Shown piece after piece: positions 29,166 through 37,308 of a stretch of DNA of 37,308 bases. Positions within the stretch are counted from its first letter, which is position 1, and every line of letters starts with the position of its first letter. Under the pieces are notes generated by a model. The model was not told the origin of the DNA and searched no databases. It was given only the letters and a program-made list of their open reading frames with translations. The translations under genes were made by a program, and so were the position numbers. Origin of the DNA: Cymbomonas tetramitiformis (lineage: Eukaryota; Chlorophyta; Pyramimonadophyceae; Pyramimonadales; Pyramimonadaceae); the NCBI GenBank assembly GCA_001247695.2, contig LGRX02035335.1, positions 1-37,308 on the forward strand, in the 5' to 3' direction.

Positions 29166-29535
29166 TCATTCCTACGGTGCAATCGCTGGACCCCGTAGTG
29201 AGGCCCTCTTTTGGCGTCACTACGGGGTCAATACAATGTCAATACCGTGACACCACGCTGACGGTGCCATGCTGCAAGTCATGGTGGTGACGCTGTAAGA
29301 CGCATCGTATGTTGGGGCGCCTGACAATGCCTCGTTGGATGGTTGTACCATACAAGTACCATGCAAGTTGGGGTGTACTACCATGCTCTTCGGCCTTTCG
29401 GCCAATGATCGCACGCAGAATTGTCATTCGGAAATCGTGACACTCGGTGACAGTGACAATCATTATTATCTATCATTTTTTAATGACGTTTAATGAGAAC
29501 ATTAAAGTATTTTGACCTGGACGCCCAAGCAGGTA

Positions 29536-29600
29536 CTGTGACATTTAGCGCCTGCTTTCTGTCTGCCATTTGTGACATTTAGCGCCTGCCTACTGTAAGT
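29536..29600. repeat. Left subterminal repeats of the inserted element
   Basis: Two direct copies of TGACATTTAGCGCCTGC, at about 29541 and 29573. They are inverted relative to two copies at 30825-30900. Confidence 0.75.
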
Positions 29601-29850
29601 ATGTGCGTGTGTAGTCGGTAGATGCAATATGCAACACCTAAGTCAATTGCATATGCATATGCAATAAGGCGAGTGCATATGCAATATTGATGCATACGTA
29701 TGCAACAATGCAAACGAATGCATCGATGCAATAAGGCAAAATGTAAATCAAGTGCACATGAGCGTCTTAGGGTTTCGTACACACGCACTTTGTACAATAC
29801 TTATCAAGTAATAGAACACTTTGCGTCAGCTATCATATATTGAAAATTGT
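29600..29850. other. ATGCA-rich palindromic tract
   Basis: Between the left repeats and the stop of the gene. Many TGCATATGCA, ATGCAATA and GATGCATACGTATGC words crowd 29620-29740, after which AT-rich sequence leads into the 3' end of the minus-strand gene. No ORF is supported. Confidence 0.5.
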
Positions 29851-30767
29851 TTACAAACTATGTAACAAACTATGTACATAATCCTCCAAGCGTCGCTTGT
29901 ACCTATCACTAAGAGTCCCATCGAACTCGGGTTGCAATCCTTCTAATTGTGGAAGGCTAAAAAGGTCGCGACCTTTCCTACCACAAGAAGTGACAATGAA
30001 CCAACAATTGTCCCCACAGTCAAGCTTGTAGAAAACGTTGTCCTTAGCCGACGGCATCCAGGATTCGGCCAATAGTTTGCGATGCTCTAAAGAGCTCTCC
30101 ACCCACGTTTTGGGAGCGAACATTGCGCAAAACTCGCTTGCCCGATCTATGAAAAAGGGGAAAAAGAAGTCGGACATAGTTGAAGGAGGCGCAGCGAATA
30201 TATAGTTGATCCCCTTAGGTTTGTAGCGCTCCGCATGCTCCTCCAGAAGGGGATCGAAATGCACGGGCTCCTTCGTCTTCCCCTTTCGCACCGTATCCTT
30301 GACTTTGAAGCACTTCGCAATAAATTGGCGTTTGCCCTTCCTCTGCTTCTCCTTCGCGTTAAGGGCTTTTACGAAATCTCCCACCAAGTCGGAAGATTTC
30401 GCCAAAGGGTCCACGATAATAAGGTCGGTCAAGTACTTCACCTTCACGTAGTGCGCGAGTTCATTCACTTGCGCCTTCGTGGGGGTAGCCAAGGGCTTAC
30501 CGTAGTTCTCGAGCTCACTTAATGGCTTCCACATGGAATGCTTCATTCGCTCTCCCACGTCAATAGCGGGGTACGAGAAATTAACGGCAGCCCCGAAATC
30601 TACTTCGCCCTTCTTAAGCTGCTTGAAGTGGCGAAGGCGGTTTCGCCCCTAGCGGTCCTCACATTCTCGCACGCCAAACACCCTGTGGGCTTATGCGACG
30701 GGTCAGAAAACTTTTTCAAGTAGTCGATCCCCAATTTAAAACGGGTTTTCGCTTCATGTGTCGCCAT
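29851..30767 (-). pseudogene. Unrecognised gene carried by the inserted element, one frameshift
   Basis: The start is an ATG at 30767 (MATHEAKTRFKLGIDYL). Then comes GCLACENVRTARGETAF, where the frame breaks near 30637 by one missing base. It resumes as RHFKQLKKGEVDFGAAVNF and continues unbroken through 30558 to a stop at 29851, about 305 residues in all. C-x2-C followed by a His about 16 residues on is faintly like a BED-type or other small zinc finger. Later parts are mixed alpha/beta with FFPFFIDRASEFCAMF and NCWFIVTSCGRKGRD. I see no DDE/D transposase signature. It could be a divergent transposase or accessory factor of the surrounding element, or a captured host gene. Confidence 0.5.
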
Positions 30768-30824
30768 ATTGGTTCTAAACGCAAGAGGTAGCCGCAAAAT
30801 GCCACAGTCGTAAACCCTAAACTA

Positions 30825-30900
30825 GCGATTTCCAGAAGGCAGACGCTAAATGCCACAGTAGGAGCCAGAAGGCAGACGCTAAATGCCATAGTAGGAGCCT
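30825..30900. repeat. Right subterminal repeats of the inserted element
   Basis: Two direct copies of GGCAGACGCTAAATGCCA, each followed by AGTAGGAGCC, the inverse of the left pair. The two pairs may mark the ends of a nested element of about 1.35 kb, or serve as subterminal transposase-binding sites. Confidence 0.75.
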
Positions 30901-31175
30901 AGGCGCTTCAAGTTCCGTCGAAAATTTTATTCTGTGAAAATGATAAAATTGTTGAAAATCGTAGCGCCACACGATGAAACTCCAAAACATTAAGCACCGT
31001 CAAGATTTGTATCATGCTATGTACCCCCCAAGTACCATGGTACTTACACCGTAAGTACGATGGCGCTAATGACTGTCGCTACAGTGTCACCACAACGCCA
31101 CGACAATGTCACCACAGTGTCACCACGCTGGTCAGACGATGGTCATACCTATGTACCAGGACCCAAATCCCCGAC
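30901..31175. other. Non-coding right flank of the inserted element
   Basis: Contains several GTGTCACCAC/TGTCACCACA words (about 31085-31130) like the one at about 29250 on the left, and GTACCATGGTAC near 31031. No gene seen. Confidence 0.4.
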
Positions 31176-31190
31176 GCACCGTAGGAATCA

Positions 31191-32378
31191 TGTGTACCAG
31201 TAATCGTCATCATCATCATAGTCGAAAGCTAGAGGGGATTTTGAAAGCGCACAAGCCTGCCGGCGGAAGCGAGCATTCCGCAGATTGACATCCCAACCCC
31301 CAACACATTGGTAATCACATGGGTATGACCCCCAACTGGAAAAGGACCCCTCCATGCCCTGATGGCCATCGCCACCAGGTGCCTCCCAGATCCTCCGGAC
31401 CGACAACCCGCCGCGGAGGACATGGTGCCCAACGCGGGCCAGTGACCTGTCATACCGTGATGGAAGCGTTCCTTCAGCGCTGCGCCCCCGAATGCTCGCC
31501 GACCCAATTGGGCCAATTCTCATCAGCACCCACCCCGCAAGGCATCGCGCAATGCACGAGGTGAAGACGCCCCGGGGAGACGAGGGGCTGGTGGTGCAAA
31601 CACCAAGGTCACACAGGAAAACTCCCGGACAGGCAGCTCCAACCAGCCAGAAAACTCCTCGCTGTCGATCACAACGGCCGCCCGCCACGCCGCCGCTGCC
31701 CATTCCGCCGCCCACCGTCCAGCCGTACGGCCCGCCTCCAAGGGCGAGTTCCTGACCGTCCGAAAGCAACCGAACCTCGCAGCCGCCGCCGCCAAGCGAC
31801 ACAACAGCAGGTGCCATCACGGATCTACGCTCCGCGCACCAAAACATGGCGCTCCCCGCAACATCCACAGAGTCCCACAGGCCCAAATCCCCACCTCCAA
31901 ACCACCGTCGTAACCCCCCCAGGCGCACCGGCAAAACACCGCCACGGCACACCCGGGGCCAAGCAAAAGGGGAGACACAAAGACCCGTCAGAACCGTGAG
32001 CCACAGGGGTTCCAGCAGCCCATGCTCCCGGACACCCGCCGCCCTCAAAGAAACACAAGAAAGAGGGCGGCCTCATCTCATCAACACCCGCCCCGAAGGG
32101 CCCAACAGCACGCTCACCGCGTGGAGTGAAGAAGTCTCGCGGGAGACGAGGGACCGGCGGACCTGCCGCCGACCAAGCGGTCCGAACCGGCCGCGCACAC
32201 AACAGCCCCACAGCATCGATCGCACCGTGGGCCGCCGGGGAAACCTAAGAATAGGTTGTGTGCGTTCCCCAGCCCGCCGACGGGGTCAAACCCCTTGATG
32301 CGCACGTTCAACTCACCCAACCCAAAACGGGCCGGGAGTTTCCAGGGGGGCCACGTGGAGGAGTGCGCGCCCCCCCCA
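31191..32378 (-). mobile_element. Tudor-bearing retroelement-like family, copy 2, proximal part
   Basis: Collinear with 14180-15358, with few differences. It ends in the same GTGCGCGCCCCCC terminus. The GC-rich sequence holds long open frames on both strands. The minus-strand frames ending SPLAFDYDDDDDY (about 31205) and containing ELPVREFSCVTLVFAP (about 31600) are conserved between copies but lie in different frames, so I do not call a protein. Confidence 0.6.
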
Positions 32379-32507
32379 TCGGACAAGGACATGGACTACT
32401 ACTTTGCTTGGTTAACGTGTTCACAGTGACAGATTTTCAGCAGATCTTGTGTGCCTCACTTAGATGATCTTTGGTACATGTCAAATGAGGATCCGAGCAA
32501 AAGAGAA
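32379..32507. other. Short unassigned interval
   Basis: Contains GAGGATCCGAGCAAAAGAG, which resembles the inverse of the sequence near 37150-37172. No gene. Confidence 0.4.
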
Positions 32508-32690
32508 ATGTTTAAATTGGAGTGCAACGGAATTTTAGTGGTTTCAGACCTTTCGGTATCCGTGAATCCTGTTGCAGCAGACCTGATGATGACAGTGACA
32601 CATGTAGCATGTAGCTCCGTGACTGAGAACAGCGAGGTTACAAAGGCCACGAACCGACACGACTGTTCACCTCCGTTCCTTTTGCTCTTC
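32508..32690 (+). repeat. Isolated DIRS-like terminal region
   Basis: Follows 19063-19245 closely (AAATTGGAGTGCAACGG at the start, CGACACGACTGTTCA near the end), then breaks off where copy 2 continues into its leader. No gag follows. It is a remnant or recombination product of a third element. Confidence 0.75.
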
Positions 32691-32720
32691 CCGCCGCTCC
32701 CAGACCCAGAGACTCTTTCC

Positions 32721-32838
32721 TTTTGGTGTCTTGCATAGACAGTCTGGACATTTCATCAAAACTCTGAATTTAGAAAGCATGTAAAAAGCACAAAATGCAT
32801 TTTAAACGCTTTACAAAAGCATTTAATGAAATTTAAGG
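32721..32838. repeat. 118-bp inverted repeat, left arm
   Basis: Starts TTTTGGTGTCTTGCATAG and is about 90% identical by eye to the reverse complement of 37191-37308. Confidence 0.85.
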
Positions 32839-33654
32839 CTTCTGATATTGATTATATGACAGTAAACGTTTTTACACAGTGAAACTCACAATTAAGCTCT
32901 TAGCAGTTCTGGCAATATTCTGTCCGTTGGGATACATTATCCGCTTTTTGTCGTTAACTCCAAACATCTATACTATAAAGTACTAGTACGGATCCTCACA
33001 TGTCACCAGTTCGGTCCCACTGTACTCTGTACTAAGTACTATGCTATCGTACTTAGCCATTTTTCTATCTTTTATCTTACTTTTCATATTTATCGTATTT
33101 TTGTGCTTCTTTTTTGTGCTTGCTTATTTTTCGCTTGTGCCTCCTAGCAACTAAAACTTTCGTTCGAACTAACGATAAGAATATTTAGAAACAACACTGC
33201 TCGATAACCTGATACGACTGCGATAACGGCTCGAAAATAACACAGGCATTCAATGATGGCAACTGCAGGAACAATTTTCTTCCAGTCTAAGATAATCTCA
33301 AAGTATAATGCACAACGAATTCTGGATTCCGGTTCCGAACCACCAGTCATCGGAGATGCTTGAACACCACTCTGAGTGCGCCTCTAATCAGTTCCGTATC
33401 TTTCACAGTGACAGCGTGTCATTTATCATCCAAATTAGCAGTTAAATAAGTCTATACACTGTTAATGTTACATCGATATTAGTGGCTCCACAGCACGCAC
33501 CTTGGCACCTTTAGCCACTAGTTGCTAGTAGTTGCAGGTGGTCGTGCTTGTGTGTCCAAGTTCCTGTCAATCAAAACACAGCCGCGACTTGAGAATACGA
33601 AGCAGTATCTGAACAGCATAGTTTTGGAAATATTTTGAAGAATACAATCATCAA
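32839..33654. other. AT-rich sequence without recognised features
   Basis: Several TACTAGTA/AAGTACTA words near 32975-33050 and a T-rich tract at 33050-33130. No ORF or splice pattern I can support. Confidence 0.5.
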
Positions 33655-34260
33655 CGAGGTGCTATTGCAACAGCGCGCAAAAAACCACAAGACTGCATAC
33701 GGCTGCCATCACTGGACAACCGTATTTGCAAAGAATACTACTACTAATAATAATAATAATAAGATAAGAAGCAAGAAGATCCTACCTTACAGGTTGCAAC
33801 CCAACCAAGCCGTGAAACGCCTTTACGCTTCAATCACAAAATGATTCCTGTCAAGACTCGCGCCCTCCACGGCACAAGACTCATGTCAACAGTAGTCAAC
33901 AACAGCGGGATGCCAAAGTTAGGGTTTGCAAATATTCGCCTAACTTTTAGAGAAAAGCTTCGACTCGGCGCCTGATCGGGGTAGAATTCCACTCCAAAAC
34001 TGCCTGTGCTATCGCAACAGCGCGCAAAAAAAGACTGCATACGGCTGCCTTCACTGGACAGCCGTATTTCCAAAGAATAATACTAATAATAACAATCAGA
34101 TAAGAAGCAAGAAGAACCCACCTTACAGGTTGCAACCCAACCAAGCCGTGAAATTCTCGAAACGCCTTTACGCTTGAATTAAAAAATCCTGTCAAGACTC
34201 GCGCCAATCACAGCACAAGACTCATGTCAGCAGTAGTCAACAGCAGCGAGATGCCAAAGT
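33655..34260. repeat. Tandem duplication, period about 349 bp
   Basis: 33661-33915 and 34008-34260 share AACAGCGCGCAAAAAA, GACTGCATACGGCTGCC, TTACAGGTTGCAACCCAACC, TCCTGTCAAGACTCGCGCC and CACAAGACTCATGTCA in the same order. The shorter of the two has small deletions. An ATA/ATT trinucleotide run lies in each unit. No coding is supported. Confidence 0.8.
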
Positions 34261-34550
34261 TGGAACCACTGAAGGTTCTTAGACAAATACATACCGTGTG
34301 TAACAAACCCTATAAGTGTTCATTTCATAAATGCGCATTTCATAAATGGTCATGTCATGAATGCACATTTTATAAATGTTAATGTCATCAATGTTCATGG
34401 CATAAATGTTCATTTCAGAAATGCACATTTCACAAATGTACATTTCATAAATGCACATTTAATAAATGTTCATGTAATAAATGTTTATTTCATAAATTTA
34501 CATGTCACAAATGTTCATTTCGTAAATGTTCATTTCATAAATGTATAACC
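34259..34550. repeat. Coiled-coil gene intron scrap plus 15-bp minisatellite, middle array
   Basis: 34259-34318 matches the intron following exon a (as at 16487, 18667 and 36277). It passes directly into about 15 units of CATTTCATAAATGTN, so the junction differs from the arrays after exon c. Confidence 0.85.
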
Positions 34551-34578
34551 GCTACAAATGCCAGGCCATGTCCTCTTT

Positions 34579-34597
34579 TATCATAATTATTACAGTG
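34579..34597 (+). CDS. Possible short exon of the coiled-coil gene
   Basis: TGCCAGAGACAGCACAACG lies between ATTATTACAG and GTAGGTCTC, a good acceptor and donor. Nineteen bases is very short, so this is tentative. Its frame would read CQRQHN. Confidence 0.25.
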
Positions 34598-34721
34598 CCA
34601 GAGACAGCACAACGGTAGGTCTCACAGGACTATGTTATAAGTCTCTATTTGTCACCACCCGGTATCCAAAGAAAGCTCACCCAAGCCAATGGCGGCTGAA
34701 GTTGGCGAGGTCACCGGCGCA

Positions 34722-34795
34722 GGAATGCCGCGAGCTAAAGGAGGAGAAAGATTCTTTGCTTGAAAAGAACAAACAGCAGTTCGACGAGCGACAAG
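34722..34795 (+). CDS. Coiled-coil gene exon (right block)
   Basis: Between GGCGCAG and GTGAGT this reads ECRELKEEKDSLLEKNKQQF then DERQ, a charged leucine-containing helix of the same character as exons a to c. The frame stays open upstream, so the acceptor may lie further left. The left copy of the locus lacks this part, because the Tudor-bearing element replaces it. Confidence 0.45.
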
Positions 34796-35152
34796 GTGAG
34801 TTGCCATCCGTAAGTTGAGATGTCAAAGTTGAAAGGCCATGCAACTTGCCACACACCAAGGCATCCTATTATTGTGCGAAAGAGCAAAGTCCATCGATGT
34901 GGTGCATGCTAGGCTCTGGCTGCGTGACAGTATTGTGAGAGGGAACGCTTGCTTTCACACCCATCTGCCACACCTGCCATAAGATACATATTAGGACAAT
35001 CTCAAGAGAAGCGATGGATGCCATCAAACTCACCAAGCTAGGATGGTGCGCTGCGTATGTATTTGTAGATAGATAGCGCGCTGTATGTGGATTGACATGA
35101 CGACAATCAGAGCAGTACCAACTTTACAGTGCGTGTTGATGGTAAGTCAGGG
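34796..35152. other. Intron-like sequence of the coiled-coil gene
   Basis: No exon or ORF is convincing. Homology to the left block begins just downstream. Confidence 0.4.
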
Positions 35153-35485
35153 ATGGCTGCCTTGGAGCCTTGGGGACTCCTTGCTTGATTGGACTCCTCG
35201 CACATTTGGTTGGGCGAATAGAGGTTTGATTGGACTTTGCAAGCCTCCGTGGCTGACAGCATGCATGGGATGACGTGCAAGCAAGAGTGCCACACACACA
35301 CCCTATCGCTACCTCACATATTTCTCTCCCACGCACGGCACACTTGCAATACACGGAGGTTGTTTCAAGGAGACTGCTGGATAGGGTGCTTGTTTCGTAG
35401 TCACCCTTGCTGCACCTCGTTGGATCGGAGGTGGGTCACACCAACTGATGATCGTGCATGTCACCTTGAGTGTTCTTCGATGCAT

Positions 35486-35541
35486 GAAGCAGAGGCACAG
35501 CAACAGGAAGCGGAAGACATGCGTCGCAAGGCCGAGGTGAG
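35486..35541 (+). CDS. Coiled-coil gene exon, right copy (acceptor uncertain)
   Basis: Reads EAEAQQQEAEDMRRKAE and ends at GTGAGG, in phase 0. Partner of 15690-15744. Confidence 0.45.
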
Positions 35542-35959
35542 GGCATGGCGTCGGGGGTTTGATGCGGGCAAATTCAGGAAAGTGCACTTGTGAGCAGATG
35601 GGGTGCACTTGCTTGATGCTTTGACTTGATGAACAAAGGAGTGTGAGAGTGGCATGCTTTTCCGATGTAAACTCATTCTGTTGATGTCAATGCTTCGCTA
35701 CGGCACCGACCTGTCATTGTTTGTATTGTTTCCCGTTCTATCTCACCAGTGAAATTTAAGTTGCCAAATATTCGTTTATGCCCCGAAGCATAATCATAAT
35801 GACCCCACTTTACCCTCTGTGTTTATTATTCACAAATCAATTAAGGGGACTGTGGGAGTAATGCGATCTCTGCATGATCAGATATTTACCATCGAGCTGC
35901 AGGAATATATGTGATTTGTGTATGTGCTAATTAGTCCCATGCGGTCGTAAATTCTTCAG

Positions 35960-36034
35960 ATGATCAAGCAGGAATTGGGAGCTAAGGAACTCGAGTTTAT
36001 GCAGCTTAAGCAGAAGTTTCAGAATGGAGAGCAG
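35960..36034 (+). CDS. Coiled-coil gene exon a, right copy
   Basis: 25 codons, MIKQELGAKELEF then MQLKQKFQNGEQ, bounded by TTCTTCAG and GTGCAG. Compared with the left copy it has five amino-acid changes and no frame or splice-site damage. Confidence 0.6.
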
Positions 36035-36415
36035 GTGCAGTGGCCCTACCTGACACCAATAATGACGGGTTCATCGGAGAGGTGTGTTGGCTGTTTCTAG
36101 AATGTAAAGCAAATTCGGGACGTCGTCACTGGCACAGCAACACCTGAAGCGGCCTGAGCTGAACATATATATGCATGCGTGATTTGTGCACGAACATGAA
36201 GCCATGCAACATACATACGTTTGGAAAGCGTGCTGAATAGAAGACGAAAGTAGAGCTGGTGTGCAAGGCCCTGGAACCACTGAAGGTTCTTAGACAAATA
36301 CATACCGTGTAGCAAACCCTATAAGTAAGTCCTTAAGTTGCTACGGAAGCTCTACAGGGAGCAGTAAGGCCAACAACAGAACATGCTTATGCAATGTATG
36401 TGTTTGAGAATGCAG

Positions 36416-36469
36416 GAGTTGGAAAATCTCAAGGTTAAATTTGAAGCCCAACAGCTTCAACATCAGAAG
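36416..36469 (+). CDS. Coiled-coil gene exon c, right copy
   Basis: 18 codons, ELENLKVKFEAQQLQHQK, between GAATGCAG and GTACGG. The frame joins exon a directly in phase 0. The next exon is not in the window. Confidence 0.6.
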
Positions 36470-36516
36470 GTACGGAGGCCCCACGAGCAGATAGAGGTTT
36501 CAAAAGGGACAGCTTA

Positions 36517-37150
36517 CATTTCATAAATGTTCATTTTATAAATGTACATGTCAGTAATGTTCATTTCATGAATGCACATTTCATAAATGTACATTTCATA
36601 GATGTGCATTTCATAAATGCACATGTCATAAATGTACATTTCATAAATGCACATATCATAAATGCACATATCATAAATGTTCATTTCATAAATGTTCATT
36701 TCATAAATGTTGATTTCATAAATGTTCGTATCATAAATGTACATTTCATAATTGCGCATTTCATAAATGTACATTTCATGAATGTTCATCGCATAAATGT
36801 TCATCTCATAAATGTACATTTCATAAATGTTCATTTTATAGATGCACATTTGTGTCCATTTCAGAAATGTACATTTCATACATGTTCATTTCATTCATGT
36901 TCATTTCATAAATGCACATTTCATAAATGTACATTTCATAAATGTCCATCATAAATGTACACTTCATAAATGTCCATTTCATAAATGTACATTTCATAAA
37001 TGTCCATTTCTTAAATGTACATTTCATAAATGTCCATTTCTTAAATGTACATTTCATAAATGTCCATTTCATAAGTGTAAACTTCATAAATTTACATTTC
37101 ATAGATGTACATCTCATAAACGTTCATCTCATAAATGTTCATATCATTTT
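36517..37150. repeat. 15-bp minisatellite, right array
   Basis: About 42 imperfect units of CATTTCATAAATGTN, four times longer than the allelic-position array at 18915. Because 15 is divisible by three and the unit lacks stops, both strands read as long repetitive ORFs; these are not genes. Confidence 0.95.
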
Positions 37151-37190
37151 CTATTTTGCTCAGATCCTCCTATGCCAAAGGCAGGCACTG

Positions 37191-37308
37191 CATTAAATTT
37201 CATTAAATGATTTTGTAAAGTGTTTAAAATGCTTTTTGTGCTTTTTACATGCTTTCTAAATTCAGTGTTTTGATGAAATGTCCAGACTATCCGTGCAAGT
37301 CACCAAAA
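37191..37308. repeat. 118-bp inverted repeat, right arm (runs to window end)
   Basis: Reverse complement of 32721-32838. The match is still good at the last base, so the arm may extend outside the window. Confidence 0.85.

Larger units (their letters stand above)
29166..31190. mobile_element. 2.0-kb DNA element inserted in the Tudor-bearing element
   Basis: Defined by comparison with copy 1. The ends are TCATTCCTACGGTGC (29166-29180) and its near-perfect inverse GCACCGTAGGAATCA (31176-31190), a 15-bp TIR with one mismatch. Just inside the left end is a 13-bp stem (29189-29201 with 29217-29229). No clean target-site duplication is visible. It carries an inner pair of subterminal repeats and one gene. 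The superfamily is not recognised. Confidence 0.65.
35153..36516 (+). other. Coiled-coil host-type gene segment, right copy
   Basis: Collinear with 15361-16560 and then with 18473-18915. It is shorter than the left copy because it lacks exon b, the MITE and the microsatellite. This tells which pieces were added on the left. Confidence 0.65.

Noticed and set aside
36568..36954. Repetitive ORFs (FINVH-type repeats) at 34357-34548 and 36514-37210, on both strands
   Set aside because: They arise because the 15-bp minisatellite unit is divisible by three and has no stop. No gene context.

Overview
This is eukaryotic, repeat-dominated DNA. It has GT-AG introns, poly-exonic gene fragments, non-LTR and tyrosine-recombinase (DIRS-like) retrotransposons, foldback/MITE-like DNA elements, minisatellites and a microsatellite. 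There are no operons, bacterial ribosome-binding sites or rRNA. The organism cannot be fixed from the sequence. The element mix fits a large, transposon-rich genome, and a green or streptophyte alga (for example a charophyte) is my low-confidence guess. Layout: (1) 1-9575, minus strand: a nearly complete non-LTR retrotransposon. Its ORF2 carries a Ulp1/C48-type cysteine protease, an APE-type endonuclease and a reverse transcriptase. (2) 9576-13345, minus: DIRS-like copy 1, with gag, RT/RNase H/methyltransferase-like pol and a Tudor-like module; its recombinase is missing. (3) 13374-13470: a tRNA-like retropseudogene. (4) 13475-15358, minus: first copy of a second retroelement-like family that also carries a Tudor-like module. 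(5) 15359-19064, plus: part of a host-type coiled-coil gene as short exons, with a MITE, a TATATG microsatellite and a 15-bp minisatellite in its introns. (6) 19065-23825, plus: DIRS-like copy 2, with gag, pol, Tudor-like module and a degenerate tyrosine recombinase. (7) 23973-25086, minus: 3' fragment of another non-LTR-like element with a zinc-binding and PD-(D/E)XK-like C-terminus. (8) 25087-27824: a near-perfect palindrome (arms 1343 bp, spacer 52 bp) with two divergent copies of one unrecognised multi-exon gene. (9) 27825-28300: a small foldback-like region. (10) 28301-32378: second copy of the family in (4), split by a 2-kb DNA element (29166-31190) that carries its own gene. (11) 32508-32690: an isolated DIRS terminus. 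(12) 32721-37308: an interval bounded by a 118-bp inverted repeat, holding tandem duplications, a second copy of the coiled-coil gene segment and two more 15-bp minisatellite arrays. How the parts relate: almost every coding region belongs to a mobile element and most are broken by a few frameshifts or stops, so they are recent but probably immobile. The only host-like genes are the duplicated coiled-coil gene segment and, less certainly, the palindrome gene. The points most worth following are the palindrome and its gene, the protease-bearing LINE, Tudor-like modules in two unrelated element families, and a conserved UGAUG stop-start overlap between gag and pol in both DIRS copies.
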